A stretch of DNA of 64,000 nucleotides from the NCBI GenBank assembly GCA_035771165.1, contig JAWNZC010000369.1, forward strand, positions 930,001 to 994,000. The letters are read 5' to 3'. This DNA is from Paragorgia papillata (taxonomy: Eukaryota > Cnidaria > Anthozoa > Scleralcyonacea > Coralliidae). The translations under genes and the position numbers were made by a program. Positions 1 to 12,700 of the stretch are shown in pieces (positions within the stretch are counted from its first letter, which is position 1; each line of letters begins with the position of its first letter). The notes below the pieces were generated by a model. That model searched no databases and had not been told where the DNA came from. It worked only from the letters and a program-made list of their open reading frames with translations.

Positions 1-375
1 ATCACATTTAATGGACCTTTATTTCCTACAATCTTATGTATTAGCAGTGTGGTGTATCCCACATCCGTCTCTTGATTGTGATGTTTATATATACCTTTTG
101 AATGTGCTGCATGCTCGCCATCAGCAGATCGGCTACACTGTACTGACGAGTCCCAAGAGGACGACTGATGCTGATGGCGACGACAGTTGACGACTGATGC
201 CAAGAGGACGACAGTTCCTGATGGTGACCAGACACTGCACTTGTTTGTGATCGTCATTTTCACCAGTTAATCTGCGCAATGCAGACTGCGTGTAGACAAT
301 ATATAATTTTTGAGCATGTGTATATTAACAGTGTATATCCCATTATCCCACATCTGTCTCTTGATTGTGATGTGT

Positions 376-421
<46 letters not shown>

Positions 422-424
422 ATA

Positions 425-746
425 TACAGTGTGTATAAAAAAACGGAACCCTTAGAAAATGAATTAGTATTCTTTTAAAACAACCTATTGTATAGTAGTT
501 TGAAAGCCCTAAAAGCGCTGCGTTATATATAAATTAATCAGTACATAAGTTAAACAGGAAGAGACAAAGCTTTTAAATACTTTCACCAATACACTTCAAG
601 TTATCTTAATTTCCCAGGTGTATAAGACCGTGTTTTTTACGCATCCGTGGCTCAGAGGTGTTTAGGGCTTTCAAACTACTACAATAGGTTGTTTGAACAG
701 AATACTAATTCATTTTCTAAGGTTCCGTTTTTTTTTATACACACTG

Positions 747-749
<3 letters not shown>
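425..749. mobile_element. Foldback bounded by TA microsatellites
   Basis: Arms CAGTGTGTATAAAAAAACGG / inverse about 90 bp long, inserted between (AT)n at 379-415 and (TA)n at 751-811. A third end copy is at 820-840. TA-flanked, so mariner-like is possible. Confidence 0.6.

Positions 750-750
<1 letters not shown>

Positions 751-811
<61 letters not shown>
751..811. repeat. (TA)n microsatellite
   Basis: About 30 TA dinucleotides; a shorter run is at 379-415. Confidence 0.95.
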
Positions 812-813
<2 letters not shown>

Positions 814-848
814 TATATACAGTGTGTATAAAAAAACCCGTATAAAAT

Positions 849-965
849 ATATAATTGAGTTTAATGCTGAGTCGCTACTCTGAGTTTCACGCTTATGCGT
901 TCTTCTGAAAATCGCGTAAACGTGAAACTCAGAGTATAGCGACTCAGCATTAAACTCAATTATAT
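849..965. repeat. Hairpin ATAATTGAGTTTAATGCTGA
   Basis: Arms of about 45 bp fold around GCTTATGCGTTCTTCTGAAA. Confidence 0.7.
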
Positions 966-1303
966 TTCGCTCTGCCTATAATGGTATTGAGCGCTCTTGA
1001 ACCTTACGCCAACTTAGTGACCTTTATGTTACATACTGTTTTTGGTATATATATATATACAGTATATACTACCAAAAACTGGTCAGAAAACTAGTCAAAA
1101 ACTGCCAAACTTATTTTTGATAAAATTAATGATTTTATGCGAGTTTAACAATCCTCGATATATACGCGACTCCTACTCTGCACCGGTAATCCCCGCAGGG
1201 AAAGAATATAAATAAAGAAAGCTTTATGTGCATGCTATAATAGACATTTGCTGGGTGCACTTAAAGAACAATTAGGCGGAAACTGCATCTTATATTGTAG
1301 ACA

Positions 1304-1521
1304 ATGGCACTGAAACATTGTTATTGCAAGTGTGGAATAAAACCTTTTTATCATCATTTTAACAGTCCAGTTCACAAAAGGACGTTTAAAACGCAACAAG
1401 AAACAAACAAGTGCAGTGTAGTTCCATCACGATTTTGTTTATGTCATAAAGATCTGAGAGGGACTTCCAATCGGCACCAGTGCATGAAAAAAGAAAAAAA
1501 AAGCGGTATTGAGTTGACGTG
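1304..1521 (+). CDS. Possible first coding exon of an unknown Cys/His-rich protein
   Basis: Open frame MALKHCYCKCGIKPFYHHFN... FCLCHKDLRGTSNRHQCMKK ends at a good donor (GTGGTAAGT, 1522). Two Cys/His clusters with similar spacing (CYCKCG..H..VHKR and FCLCHKD..RHQCMK) suggest zinc binding. No further exon was identified, so this is only a candidate. Confidence 0.25.
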
Positions 1522-3014
1522 GTAAGTGTTCTTTGGTTACAGAGAAGTCGAGCTTAGCATAAAATGACGTCGATTTCAGTTCAAGTATATTTAGACGTAT
1601 ATTAGGCTTGAAAGCAAAGTTAAAGAACAGAAGAGAGGGAGAAGCCCTTTAAAACCGATTGATCAGCGCGCATTTTAAACTCTCTTTCAATGCCAATCTG
1701 TCATCTTTAGCTCAGTAAGTCCCTCTCTTTTTGTTTTGATCTATTTCCGCCTTACTGACAACATGTAATATAATACTTTTTCTGTTAAGCATATTTTACT
1801 TCACTCTGATGATGTTGCGCGATGCGACGAAACGTTAGTTCCTTTTGTTAATAAATATTATCCTTATCTATCTGGCTTTATTTCGTGTTTTATGCTGGGC
1901 ATTAATTTTTGTGCTGAGACTGGCAAACGTTTTGTTTTATATACATTTGACACGAAATTATAGAAGTACTTCGGGAAGCGACGGCTTTGCTTTCCAAGAA
2001 GGGAAAACGACTATATACTTGCAATATTTAACTGCATGACAATAAACGTGGGAGTTGATGGGAAAAGCTTGGTCGGTATAACAAACATTAAATAAGACGA
2101 AGCGGCTCAAACCTATATACGTACAAAATCATCAGTAATCGGATGTCAATGCTTAATAATCGCTACAGGGCACAATTAAGATCTATATATGGAAGACCCG
2201 AACAACAAATACTATAAATTTGAATCAAACACTATAACGAGCTAGAGCTTGAATTCTAAGCTAGAGTGTGATATTTATTAAACTTACGACTACATGCACG
2301 TGACACATGCATGTTGATAACTATATGCTGTTCTATAACTGCCAATAAATAACAGGCACTGTACATTTCTTTCTCTGAAGATTCTTTTTTACCGTATTTC
2401 TAGACATATTCATTACCAATTCTTTCTGGCATGCAAATGAAAACAGATACAGATGATTTCTGAATTGTTTTAACTCATAAAAGAATATAATGGTGACTTA
2501 CAATTTGCCCAAATAAGGCCTGCGAACACGACTTTCAATTATTTTGCTTGGAAAACAAAATTAACCAATAAAAATCATCTTGATGATAAGTGCATGTATT
2601 GCCTTTCACTCTTTCATAATTGTAAACGCTTTTAAACGCGCGAGAAGAAAGCATGGCTATAAGCCTATATTATATAATTGGTAAATGTATACGTCATGCA
2701 CGCAAGCGATAGGTCTGTGGATATATTAAGCTCCCAAATCTGAAATGCGTAAATATATTATATATATATTCACAAAAATTAAATGAATTTGTTAGAATTT
2801 GTTAGAATTTGTTTATGATTGTTTGCATTAGATTTGACACTCAGGAAAGTTCAAGGTTTGAGCGAGGGCGTGAATTGGCGAAATGCCACACAATCATGAC
2901 AAAGCAGCCACATGCATGAACTTCGTTCTCTGTTCATGTAAGTAACTAAGTAATCGTCTTTAGACCACGCGTATATCGACAAATAGGCATAAAGACAATT
3001 GCATATGTCAATAT

Positions 3015-3015
<1 letters not shown>

Positions 3016-3108
<93 letters not shown>

Positions 3109-3109
3109 A
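3016..3109. repeat. (CAA)n microsatellite, about 31 units
   Basis: Perfect ACA/CAA trinucleotide run; the poly-Leu frame on minus is a by-product. Confidence 0.95.
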
Positions 3110-3488
3110 GTGTATTTTCTTTTTGCTTCAGAAGCCTTGGTAGTTAAAATTATGGAAAATTAGCATACGGTCTCGACCGTACATAATAGCCATTTTGAAC
3201 AAGAAAAAACATATACCAAATCTCTACTTGAAAATGTTTTGAATATTTCTCAACTATTATACATACACTCAAGCCGTTAATTTGGTTGTTCTTGAGACTC
3301 CTTATGACTTCTCAACTATTGTCAAGCGAGCCGTTCATTCGAGGATTTTAGGCATTTTTAATAATTGATATAAGCCGTTGTGGCTAGAACAATGACATGC
3401 AATATACGCATGCAGTTACTGATACATGTTTCAAAGTACTTCGACATATGCTATTTACAGTACGAGTGTACAAAAACAATAAAACTAA

Positions 3489-4111
3489 GGCCCTGTCTAC
3501 ACGGAGGTAGGGTAACCCTTCTAGAAGGGTTACCTTTTGAAACGAGTCAAAAGATAGCCCTTGGTTACATAGAGTAGGGTGACCCTTGTAGCAGGGCTAT
3601 ACTGAGGGGCCGTTTACATGGACTAATATAGTTGGCTCGGGTAAGAGGCACACCCTTCCCCCAAGACAACTTTGTCGTGTGTTTAGCCTGGAGGACTGGG
3701 TATAGTTATGTATCTAATTTAAGATGGCCGATCGTCGGGGAGAAACTGTAACTGTACTGTAAGAATTAAAAGATAGAATTAAACTCACAGAAGCTTTTGT
3801 ACTTCTTCAGGACAATTATCAGGTTTTCAACCATTGTTGGAGACCAAGACCATTCAAAAGACTTCACATGCAAAGTGTAGCCACACTGACAAAATCATTA
3901 AGACATTTTGTCCTGTATATACGCGTTATTTTTCTCTCATTGAAACATAACCCGGCTGGCTTATGTAAACAAAACGATAGCCCTGCCGTCAGGGTTACCC
4001 TAGCAAGCTGATATGGTAACCCTCCCCCACGTTCAGACAATGAGCTAGGGTAACCGTTTTACTAGGGTAACCCTTCTAGAAGGGTCACCCTATCTCCATG
4101 TAAACAGGGCC
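3489..4111. mobile_element. Harbinger-like MITE, 623 bp, TAA duplication
   Basis: Inverted ends GGCCCTGT.TACA.GGAG..AGGGT with AACCCTTCTAGAAGGGT; flanked by TAA (3486-3488, 4112-4114). The host segment is duplicated at 4855-5140 without the insertion. Confidence 0.85.
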
Positions 4112-4854
4112 TAAAACCATATAACTGTGTAAGGAAAAACCGGAGGCAAACTATTACTTGACAAAGCATACATAAACTGAAAATAAACGTCTTGACCGAA
4201 CTCAAAATATGAGCTAAACAAGACAACAAATGAAACGGTGATATTTTGACTTTATCACAAAGTCATCATCAGACCAAGTGACTAGAATCAAATATCTACG
4301 TTCTATGTATACATGTATACATTAGTTTTCAAATATTAGGTCAGTGATCCAGTCCAAGATCAATTCAAAATCAATCCAGGTTTGCTTCGAGAAAGCGTTG
4401 AACTTCAAACTAGTCCCCAGTCTGGATTTGAACGTTTACATTTCGAGCATATTTGACGTAAGATTGATCTCAGATTCAGATTGCTCTAACTCACCAGCTT
4501 TACTTTGGCCTCGACCTTATGCTGATATTGCAATTTATAATTATAATTATAAGTATACTGATGAGATTTCCGTGTAATTATTTAACGAGATCAATAAATC
4601 AGTCGTATCTCTCAAATTTGTGAAGCTCTCATTAGCCATGGCATATTTTTTCACAAGTGTAAACGTTTTTTGAATGGTTTATATACGACCGTTTTCGTAA
4701 CGTTGCATGGCTAGCGGCTTAATTTGTCTTTTATATAGGCCAGCGGATTACATTTCTAACTATTTCATGTAAGGTCAACATTGATTTGTAGTTTGAGTTA
4801 GTCATGCTTGGGATTAGAAAATTATTAGAAACAACCGAACCGCTATATATAATC

Positions 4855-5140
4855 ACTGATATACATGTTTCAAAGTACTTCGACATATAGTATTTACAGT
4901 ACGAGTGTACAAAAACAATAAGATCAAACTTAAACGATATAACTGTAAGGAAAAACTGGAAACCGGCGCAAAATATTACTTGACAAAGCATAAACCGAAA
5001 ATAAACATCTTGAAACTCAAAATATGAGCTAAAATAAGACAACAAATTATGAAACGGTGATATTTCGACTTTAATACAAAGTATACTCATCAGACCAAGT
5101 GACTATAGAGTCAAATATCTACGTTTTATATATACAAGGT
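4855..5140. repeat. Second copy of a duplicated segment (empty site for the MITE)
   Basis: Matches 3418-3488 plus 4112-4312 (starting ACTGATACATGTTTCAAAGT) with scattered differences and no insertion. Confidence 0.8.
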
Positions 5141-6600
5141 CAAGGATAGTAAAGTAGGATTAAAATAACCGTAGTGTTTTTTTAATTCTGATAACCACAT
5201 GTTGTTTTTTTTGGCAAATAAACATGATCAAAAGATAAGATAAAGCATAGTTTGTGTTTAAGAGGCAGTCTTTAGATAAGTATTATTATATTTGCTTAAT
5301 AGGTTCGATTGCGGTTTGGAAGTGCCACCCACTCGTTTGCCCAACACATGTATGACAAAAGAATACGTGCATGATGTTTCGTAAGCAATAGCTATCGGAA
5401 ACCGCCCTCTGATCTTCCTCCACCAAACACCAAGAAACCCCAAAACAAAACAAAACTCCAACACCAATATCCGAAAAAAAAAATGATAGAGCGTAAGATC
5501 TATTCGGCTTATAATTATTGTTTCCAGTTTCAAGTGCTAGTCACATTATATATGCAATAAAATATCTTCTTAACGCTACTCCATAACGTGTTTAACCTTA
5601 ATTCGTAATTGTGTGTATACAGTAGCTAGAGTGTGATTTCATTAAAGTTAAGTTTATACATGATTGGATTATATATAATATCATAATTAATACATCATTA
5701 AATTTGGAACAGCATGAAATGTTTGACGTTTGAACATATAGAACTAGGAGAATTCACATAATTCTCTTATAAACGTAATAACTTTGGAGAGACTCTAATT
5801 GACCAACAAATCTATCTTGTACACTCAAAAGTTTCATTCATGATACATTATGTTTCTATTGTCCAATGGAAGCACGGGAAAATGTTATTTTTTAATTGAA
5901 GACAACGAAAGTTTCCGTTTCCTGTATAGACAGGTCAAGTTTAAATTCCATTTTCAAAGTACTCTTTGATACATGATAATAATAGAACACTGGCATACTG
6001 CGTCGAAGTTATAAAGACGAGAAAATTCTAGTTTGCTTTCCGAGTATTCTGCATGCTTGAAATAGCTGTGGCAACACTTTCACTTGAATTTCTACTTATA
6101 TATAACTCAATAGAAACATATTAACTATTGCCATAACAGTCACAACACCACGTATAACGTGGTAACATAACATATAATGCATGCATGGTCATACAATGGT
6201 ATATATCCAACATAAAGAAATAACTGAAAGGTATAATAGAACGTTATGAAAAAAGACACGAACAGCTTATAATTTCCATTATATATAACACATGCACGTT
6301 CCACAAGTTTGTGGGAGTTATAGCCCTCAGTGATGTGACATTGTATGATTTTCAGTACGCGTGTATTGATGATGTTTATTTGCTTTTTTAATTGTTTTGA
6401 TTAGCATTTCAAAAGAGTTTTTCTTGTCATATTAAGTGGAGCTATCTTTGAACAGCGGTGAAACGGAACAAAGCAGGTGACCAAGAACTGTAAGAAGAGC
6501 TCTCAGTATCAAGTTTGGTTCTAGACTGTTACCAGTAAACTATATACGTGGCCAAAAGCCAAACTTTAAAGCAACATTGACTGTGGTGATCTTATAGGAT
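5141..6600. other. AT-rich sequence upstream of the astacin gene
   Basis: No coding region seen. The astacin promoter should lie at its right end; CTATATAC at 6539 is the only TATA-like string near, about 110 bp before the ATG, and is weak evidence. Confidence 0.3.
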
Positions 6601-6647
6601 TACATACAAAATCCCTTTCTATCTCATATCAACTTTGAACTCTTGCA

Positions 6648-6750
6648 ATGGGTCTCTGGAAAACTTCTTGTTTTCTTGCCGTGCTGTACGTGTTCGCACT
6701 TTGCATTCTCAGTCATTGTGTAGGTGGAGAAGCTACAACTTCAGAGCCAG
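6648..6750 (+). CDS. Astacin exon 1: start and signal peptide
   Basis: The ATG at 6648 opens [20 protein letters not shown], a hydrophobic secretory signal, followed by [13 protein letters not shown]. The exon ends in phase 1 at a GTAAGA donor (6751). No upstream in-frame ATG gives a better start. Confidence 0.85.
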
Positions 6751-9700
6751 GTAAGAGACTATAATGATACGAAGCATATAGACGATTTTACTCGTCAACG
6801 AAAGACTCCTGGTAGTCAAAGGGTTAAGCTGACGAATACTCTTGGATTTTCTCTTATAAACGATTTTATAATTGGCGTTCGACCGACAGTCATCTTTCAT
6901 GATTTCACGCAGAAGAAAATACTGATCCATATTGTTAATTTCAGACTTAGTTTTTGTGCCACGTGATTTGTTGTAATCTCAGAAAAAAATGGTTTTCATG
7001 AGCGCTTGATTTCTAGTGATAGTTCAACTGCCGTGAAGGTATTGTATACCAACAAGGAAAATATCGCATCTGAATAGGAACTAAAAAATTAAAGACAGTG
7101 TGTCTATCTTGGGAATAATTATTGGTCAGATAAGTTACCAACTTTAAAATTCAGATTACTGTAAAATAGTAATATGTAATATAGAAGGCGCCAGCGTGTC
7201 GCCTTGCGTTTATAGCTAAAGCGAAAAAGATGCCCTGGCTGAGAGAACTTAAACTCAAATGATATTATTTATTTCAGTCTATATATGACAGCTCGGGTGT
7301 CAAAGTTTTCGTACACTGATGTGTTACATATTCTTTCTGGATTGATGGTAATACTTGTTCTCGACTTCGCGATAGAGTTTGTCAATATTTGTTAAAAAGA
7401 GCCATATAGTTAACGGAAAAGTGTAAATAATATACAACTATAGTTCAGTTGGTGTACTCGCATATTTCTGCTGTGCGATTCACAGCAGTGCTAAATTATA
7501 TACTCAGCTGGAACATGTAAGTTTCTCATCAGGCCAGGTGGGAATGGAAAAAGAAATCAGGAAAAACGCACCACGATCAGTCCAGGTATTCATGGCTTTA
7601 TAATATACATACATTTCACAACAACATTAACTCACATCAACCCAATGTAAATCAAGCACTCGTGTTAAATTGACCTTTAATTGTCCGTTTGATCTTGTTT
7701 ACCGTAGAACTCATCGAAGGTGATATAGTTTTGGACGAAACAACAGCTTTTGCTGTGGTTGATTATAGGAGTGGGGTTCGCCGACGCAAAAGAGAGACAG
7801 TTCGTGACAGCATCAGATTGTGGGAAAATGGTATTGTTCCGTACGTTATTTCTGAAGACATGAGTAAGTATATTAAAATATAACTTAAACGCATTCAAGT
7901 TTCTTGTTCAAACAGGTATACAGAAGCGTCTAATCGCCGTTCTTTACGGCAATATATATGTAGAATGGTTAATCATTAGCAAGTATAAAGAAACATGTAG
8001 CTATTCATTCTTTCTTTAGTTATTATAACGAGCTTCCACGCTATGAATTGTTTCATACGTCCACTGCTCGGTACGACTCCATGTCACAAACTCTAGTACG
8101 ATCCATCTTGCATATGACAGCTGTTGTACTTATTTTATACAAGTACAAAATATCGTGTATAACTTAATGGGGGGCGCAGAATTAGACCACATTCAAGAAG
8201 ATCGACGCAAGTGGATTCCTTTATAGAGGACGGTTACATGGAGATTTTCAACCAGGTCTTCTTATTAAATTCTTGTAAAAACATGGAAAAAATCTCTGCC
8301 TCGGCTGAACGTTTAGCCCGCGGGATGAGATATTCAGCTCGGCCAAGCGGCCGGCTGAAATTCCTCATGTAATCGCTGAAAATTTCAACCCGGGATGAAC
8401 TAAGCTTGTGAACGGTATCGATCGTTCATTACGCAACCGCAAAACGAAAATTCTTTGAATTCCTACGTGTTGTTGATTAAAATCTTGGTTTCTAGTCGAG
8501 GAGGAGAAGCGAGAAAACGTCGACCACGTAGCACCCCCACTACACAATAGTTTTGACTCCAGATTATAATAGGCTGATACCCATAGAACATTGTTAGGTC
8601 AGTCGTACTCACAAATTGTGGGGTCAGTGATCTGCTACATAGAGGGGGTGGGTGGTCCTTACATTGACAGACTTAAACTGCACATGAAACGAAAATTAAG
8701 TTTGTCTTATTTGAAAGAACACTTAAAATGATAGAGTAACATATTTTGCACTTTTTCGTTTCCTTGCTTCGTTGTTGAGATATTTCAGTCAACCCTGGTA
8801 CACGCTGGTCACGTGCTTCCCAAAATATGGGCAGTAGCAATTATTTCACTGTAGGGAGGGGTTGTTTAGTTTGAAATTTGACCCAAGCCAGCACAGTCGA
8901 TTTGATATTTCCTTGACTGCTCTTTCTTATTTGATCTTTGATGAGCGTTAACGGAGACACTACGATGATTACAGGATGAAGGGGAGACGTCTCGGTCGGT
9001 CGGTCGGTCGTTCACTGCCCTGCGTTGACTGCAGTTGATTTTGTCGTAAAAGAGCGACGGAAGAAGTATATATAGCCAATACTTTAATTTAGATTATTCA
9101 TGAGCAATAGACTCTTATCTGATATATGACACTTCGATGTACGTAAACAATTTGATATGTAGTTCCTCTCAGCATGTTGTATCATAGTTTAGGATGTTGT
9201 TCTATCTTCGTATACGTAAATAGTAAAATATGTTGTTCCTTTTAGTGTAGGATTCTCTTGTAAGTTCTTCCTGTCTTGTAGTTAACCAATAGAATGTTTG
9301 TAAGTAGAAGTTCCCTTTACGTCAATCGTAGACATAGTCTTCCTGTAGCGATATAGCCTGCGTGAAGAAGCGGGCGAGGGAGAAAAAGCGGGCGGAAGAG
9401 CACGCGGGCGGAAGAGCGGGAGCTGGAAAAACCGCCTGCCTCAAAACCTTGGTGTTTTTGAATATCGCCCCTAACTAACACATCCTAAATCTAATTAAAA
9501 CTAACCAATCATACGATAGTTTGTAATTGAGTTTGTAACTTGATAGCTTGCACGTTGGTTTCAAAACAATAATAATAGTATCGTCTATCGAAAATCATTC
9601 ACGTAGCGGCGACTGCAAACTCCGACGAAAAAAGTAAAAAAAGGAAGAAAACCGAACGTTCAGAGTGCCAACACGATTTTTGCAGGTTATGTGAATGTTC

Positions 9701-12700
9701 CCTGAAAGTCAAATACGGTGATTTTTGCTCCTCCGCCCGCGCGCTCTTTCGCCCGCCCGCCAGCTACGCAGGCTAGTAGCGATAGTATAAAATAAGATGT
9801 CTTGTAAACTATAGCAGAAGGGTTTTAGAAGGAATAAAACGTATACTGTTTGAGTCCTGCGTGAGTAGTTGTTGTTGCGGCACACTACAGAAGATGATAT
9901 ATTAGAGGACTTTCCATATCCCGTTGGTAGCACGGCACAACATCTTTCCCAAAGTAAACTGCCTCGAGATATTGACTTGTTTAGGTTAGGTTTGAGGTTG
10001 ATGTTTGAATGGCCGCTGTTGACGACAGCGAAATGAAGGCTGCAAAACATGGCTAAACACTTTCGTCTTTCGACAGTTTGTGTAAAACATCGAGTGGTTT
10101 CAGGTGACAAAAATGAACCCTGCTGGGACCCTCCTAGACTTGGTCCAAGTCTGTCTCTCGAGGGGACGTCGAGCGCGCCGCGAAGCGGCGCGCGAGGAGA
10201 ATGGGGAGAGGGAGAGAGAGACAGACTTGGCTCACTTGCAGCGTTTCAAATCTAATTATCACACATTATCAAATTTCGGCGCGAAAATTTATGAAGTTGA
10301 CACAGTGTTTCATTTTCCGGTTTTATCACCTTCGCCGGATGCCCGAAGTGTAACCTTGCGTCATGTTTCAAATAACAGCGTTATGTCTAGATCTGTTAAG
10401 ACACAATATGAAACATGACAGATAGAGACTCAGAGAATACTCCAACGAAGACTGTAACGCGTTTAGCATTATCTGGTAGAGCAAATGAAACAATATGTAT
10501 TCTGTGTGGTAGTGAAGTCATTAACGCTGATTTCAGAAGAAAGATTTTCTCACCTAGCTTTGAGAAAACAACTGCTTGCGTCAATTTGGAATTGTTGTTG
10601 GGTCATGATATATTGATATTAGCAACGACGTTTCCCGATCAACAAATTTAATCTGTAGAAATTGTGCTGAAAAAAATGCCAATTTGGTAAAGAAAGTAAG
10701 CGAAGTTCGAAGTAAGTTCAACGCGACCAAGGAGAAGATATTCGCCGAAAAAGAATCGTTAGAGACAAATAAACGCATGTGTAAGGACTCTGGACCTAGT
10801 GAGAAAACAAAGACAAGACTGTCGCGGCATGAAACTCTAGGTAGTCGAGAACTTTTCCCAGACCAAACAGCAGAAGAAAGTACTGGTCCCCCGCACACAT
10901 TTCAGTTGCCAGAAGAATTTGGTGCATCCACTGTTCGCGTAAGTAAATTATAAATTACTAATATTGAATACCGTGGTTGTGGAGCTAGAGATGGATGAAA
11001 GGCATCTCAAACTCAGCAAATAATTCACCAGCAAAGAAACATAGGTAATAAGCACCAAGACGGTGGTTTGCATAAAGTATAAATAAACTTTTACCTTGAT
11101 TACTACCTAATACCATCTTTAAACGAATTCATTAAAAAAAATCGTGACACTCACTGACAAGTACCGAAGTCGAAGCCGAAGACCCAAGCAACGAAATACA
11201 GTAAGTCACTTTTGGTTTTCCGGTTCATTGTAATGAGCGGTGATTAATGACGTAAAGAGACAAACTTGATCCAAGTCTGAAGACACGCCTCCGACCCAAA
11301 AACAGGTCGGTAAATTTTGGCGCGCTGCAAGTGAGCCAAGTCTGTCTCTCTCTCCCTCTCCCGAAGCGGCGCGCTCGACGTCCCCTCGAGAGACAGACTT
11401 GGTCCAAGTCTAGGACCCTCCCTGTGTATGAAATTTTATCAGGTGGCACTTGGAAGCACGTGACCAGCGTGTACCAGGGTCTTTCCGCAGTGAGGGGGGA
11501 GCGGAGGTAAGACTAACCTGAATGTCAGGCCTTTATTTGTTCCCGCCTCCCGCTAAACACGTCAGCGCGGGCAGAGGTGCGGGCGAGCGCGAGCGAGAAG
11601 ACGAGAAAAACAAAGGCCTGAGGAAACTCTTAACAAAACTGTCTTCCGCCCACTTTGCTATTTTTAAACATGAACGAGTATCATTGATATGAGTTGTCAA
11701 AAGAACAAAGCGTATGTTTTGATTTCATCCCACAGAAATATATAGTCTATAAACAACTTGCCTGAAGGTGCACCGTCAAGGTGCACACCGTGACAAGGTC
11801 ATGGTCATCGCCATTTCTCGAATGTGTTTATCGTGTACGTTTCTGTGACCTGCAATTCATTCATTTAATCATTTATCATGTCGGAAAATCAAACCATAGA
11901 AGGATTTTTCGAAACCACTTTGGTAAATTTATTGACACATTTCGCCTTTCGGTACCCTGGATGCCAGAGGTTCTTGGGGGAAGGGAGGAAAAGAGGGAAG
12001 GGAGAGAAAAAAGGGGGAAAGATGGAAAGGAGGGAAGAACCTCTGGCGCCACGGCTTGCGAATCTCACTTCCATGTTTGTACCTTGGTACAGAACTTGTA
12101 AAACAGGTTTTGACTTTATGACGTCTATTTTTTATATAATATGGTGGGTAGTGAGACCTTCACTGGCGTTGTGTGAGGACTAATTTGGAGCATAATACTT
12201 AGTGTTCCACCACAGCAGCTACAACGCACTGTTATTAGTGGTATGTTTCATAAATTTGCCAGTTTACTTCGCTCATTTTTTAGCCTAATACTTTACGTTT
12301 GACCACACCAGTTAAGTTTCACGTGAAGTGTCTAGTTTCAGTCGGTAGGTCGTAAAATATGCCTGCGGTTTGATGTATGTTTGGGAGAAGAATGAAGCGT
12401 GGAAGGATTTATGTAGGTCTGTGTTCTTTGGATAACCCTCGACGCGTTTCGACCTTCCAGTCTTCTTCAGGAGGGATTTTGAGTCGATGTTGAAATCAGT
12501 AATGTTAAGACGAAATTACAGATATTAGAAGGCGCGTGCAACACTGAAGTATAATAGACAAGTTAAAAATAAAAATAAAGTCTTGCTGAATGTCTGTGTA
12601 GTTTTGGTGTAGTCCGTAACGTACTGGCAATGCATCCGTGGTCGACTTTATAAATTGGTGAATTTCCCGCTCCTCTGTCCCGTGTCGATTATGTCGTTTC

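Noticed and set aside
2851..3108. Poly-Leu frame
   Set aside because: Translation of the CAA microsatellite.
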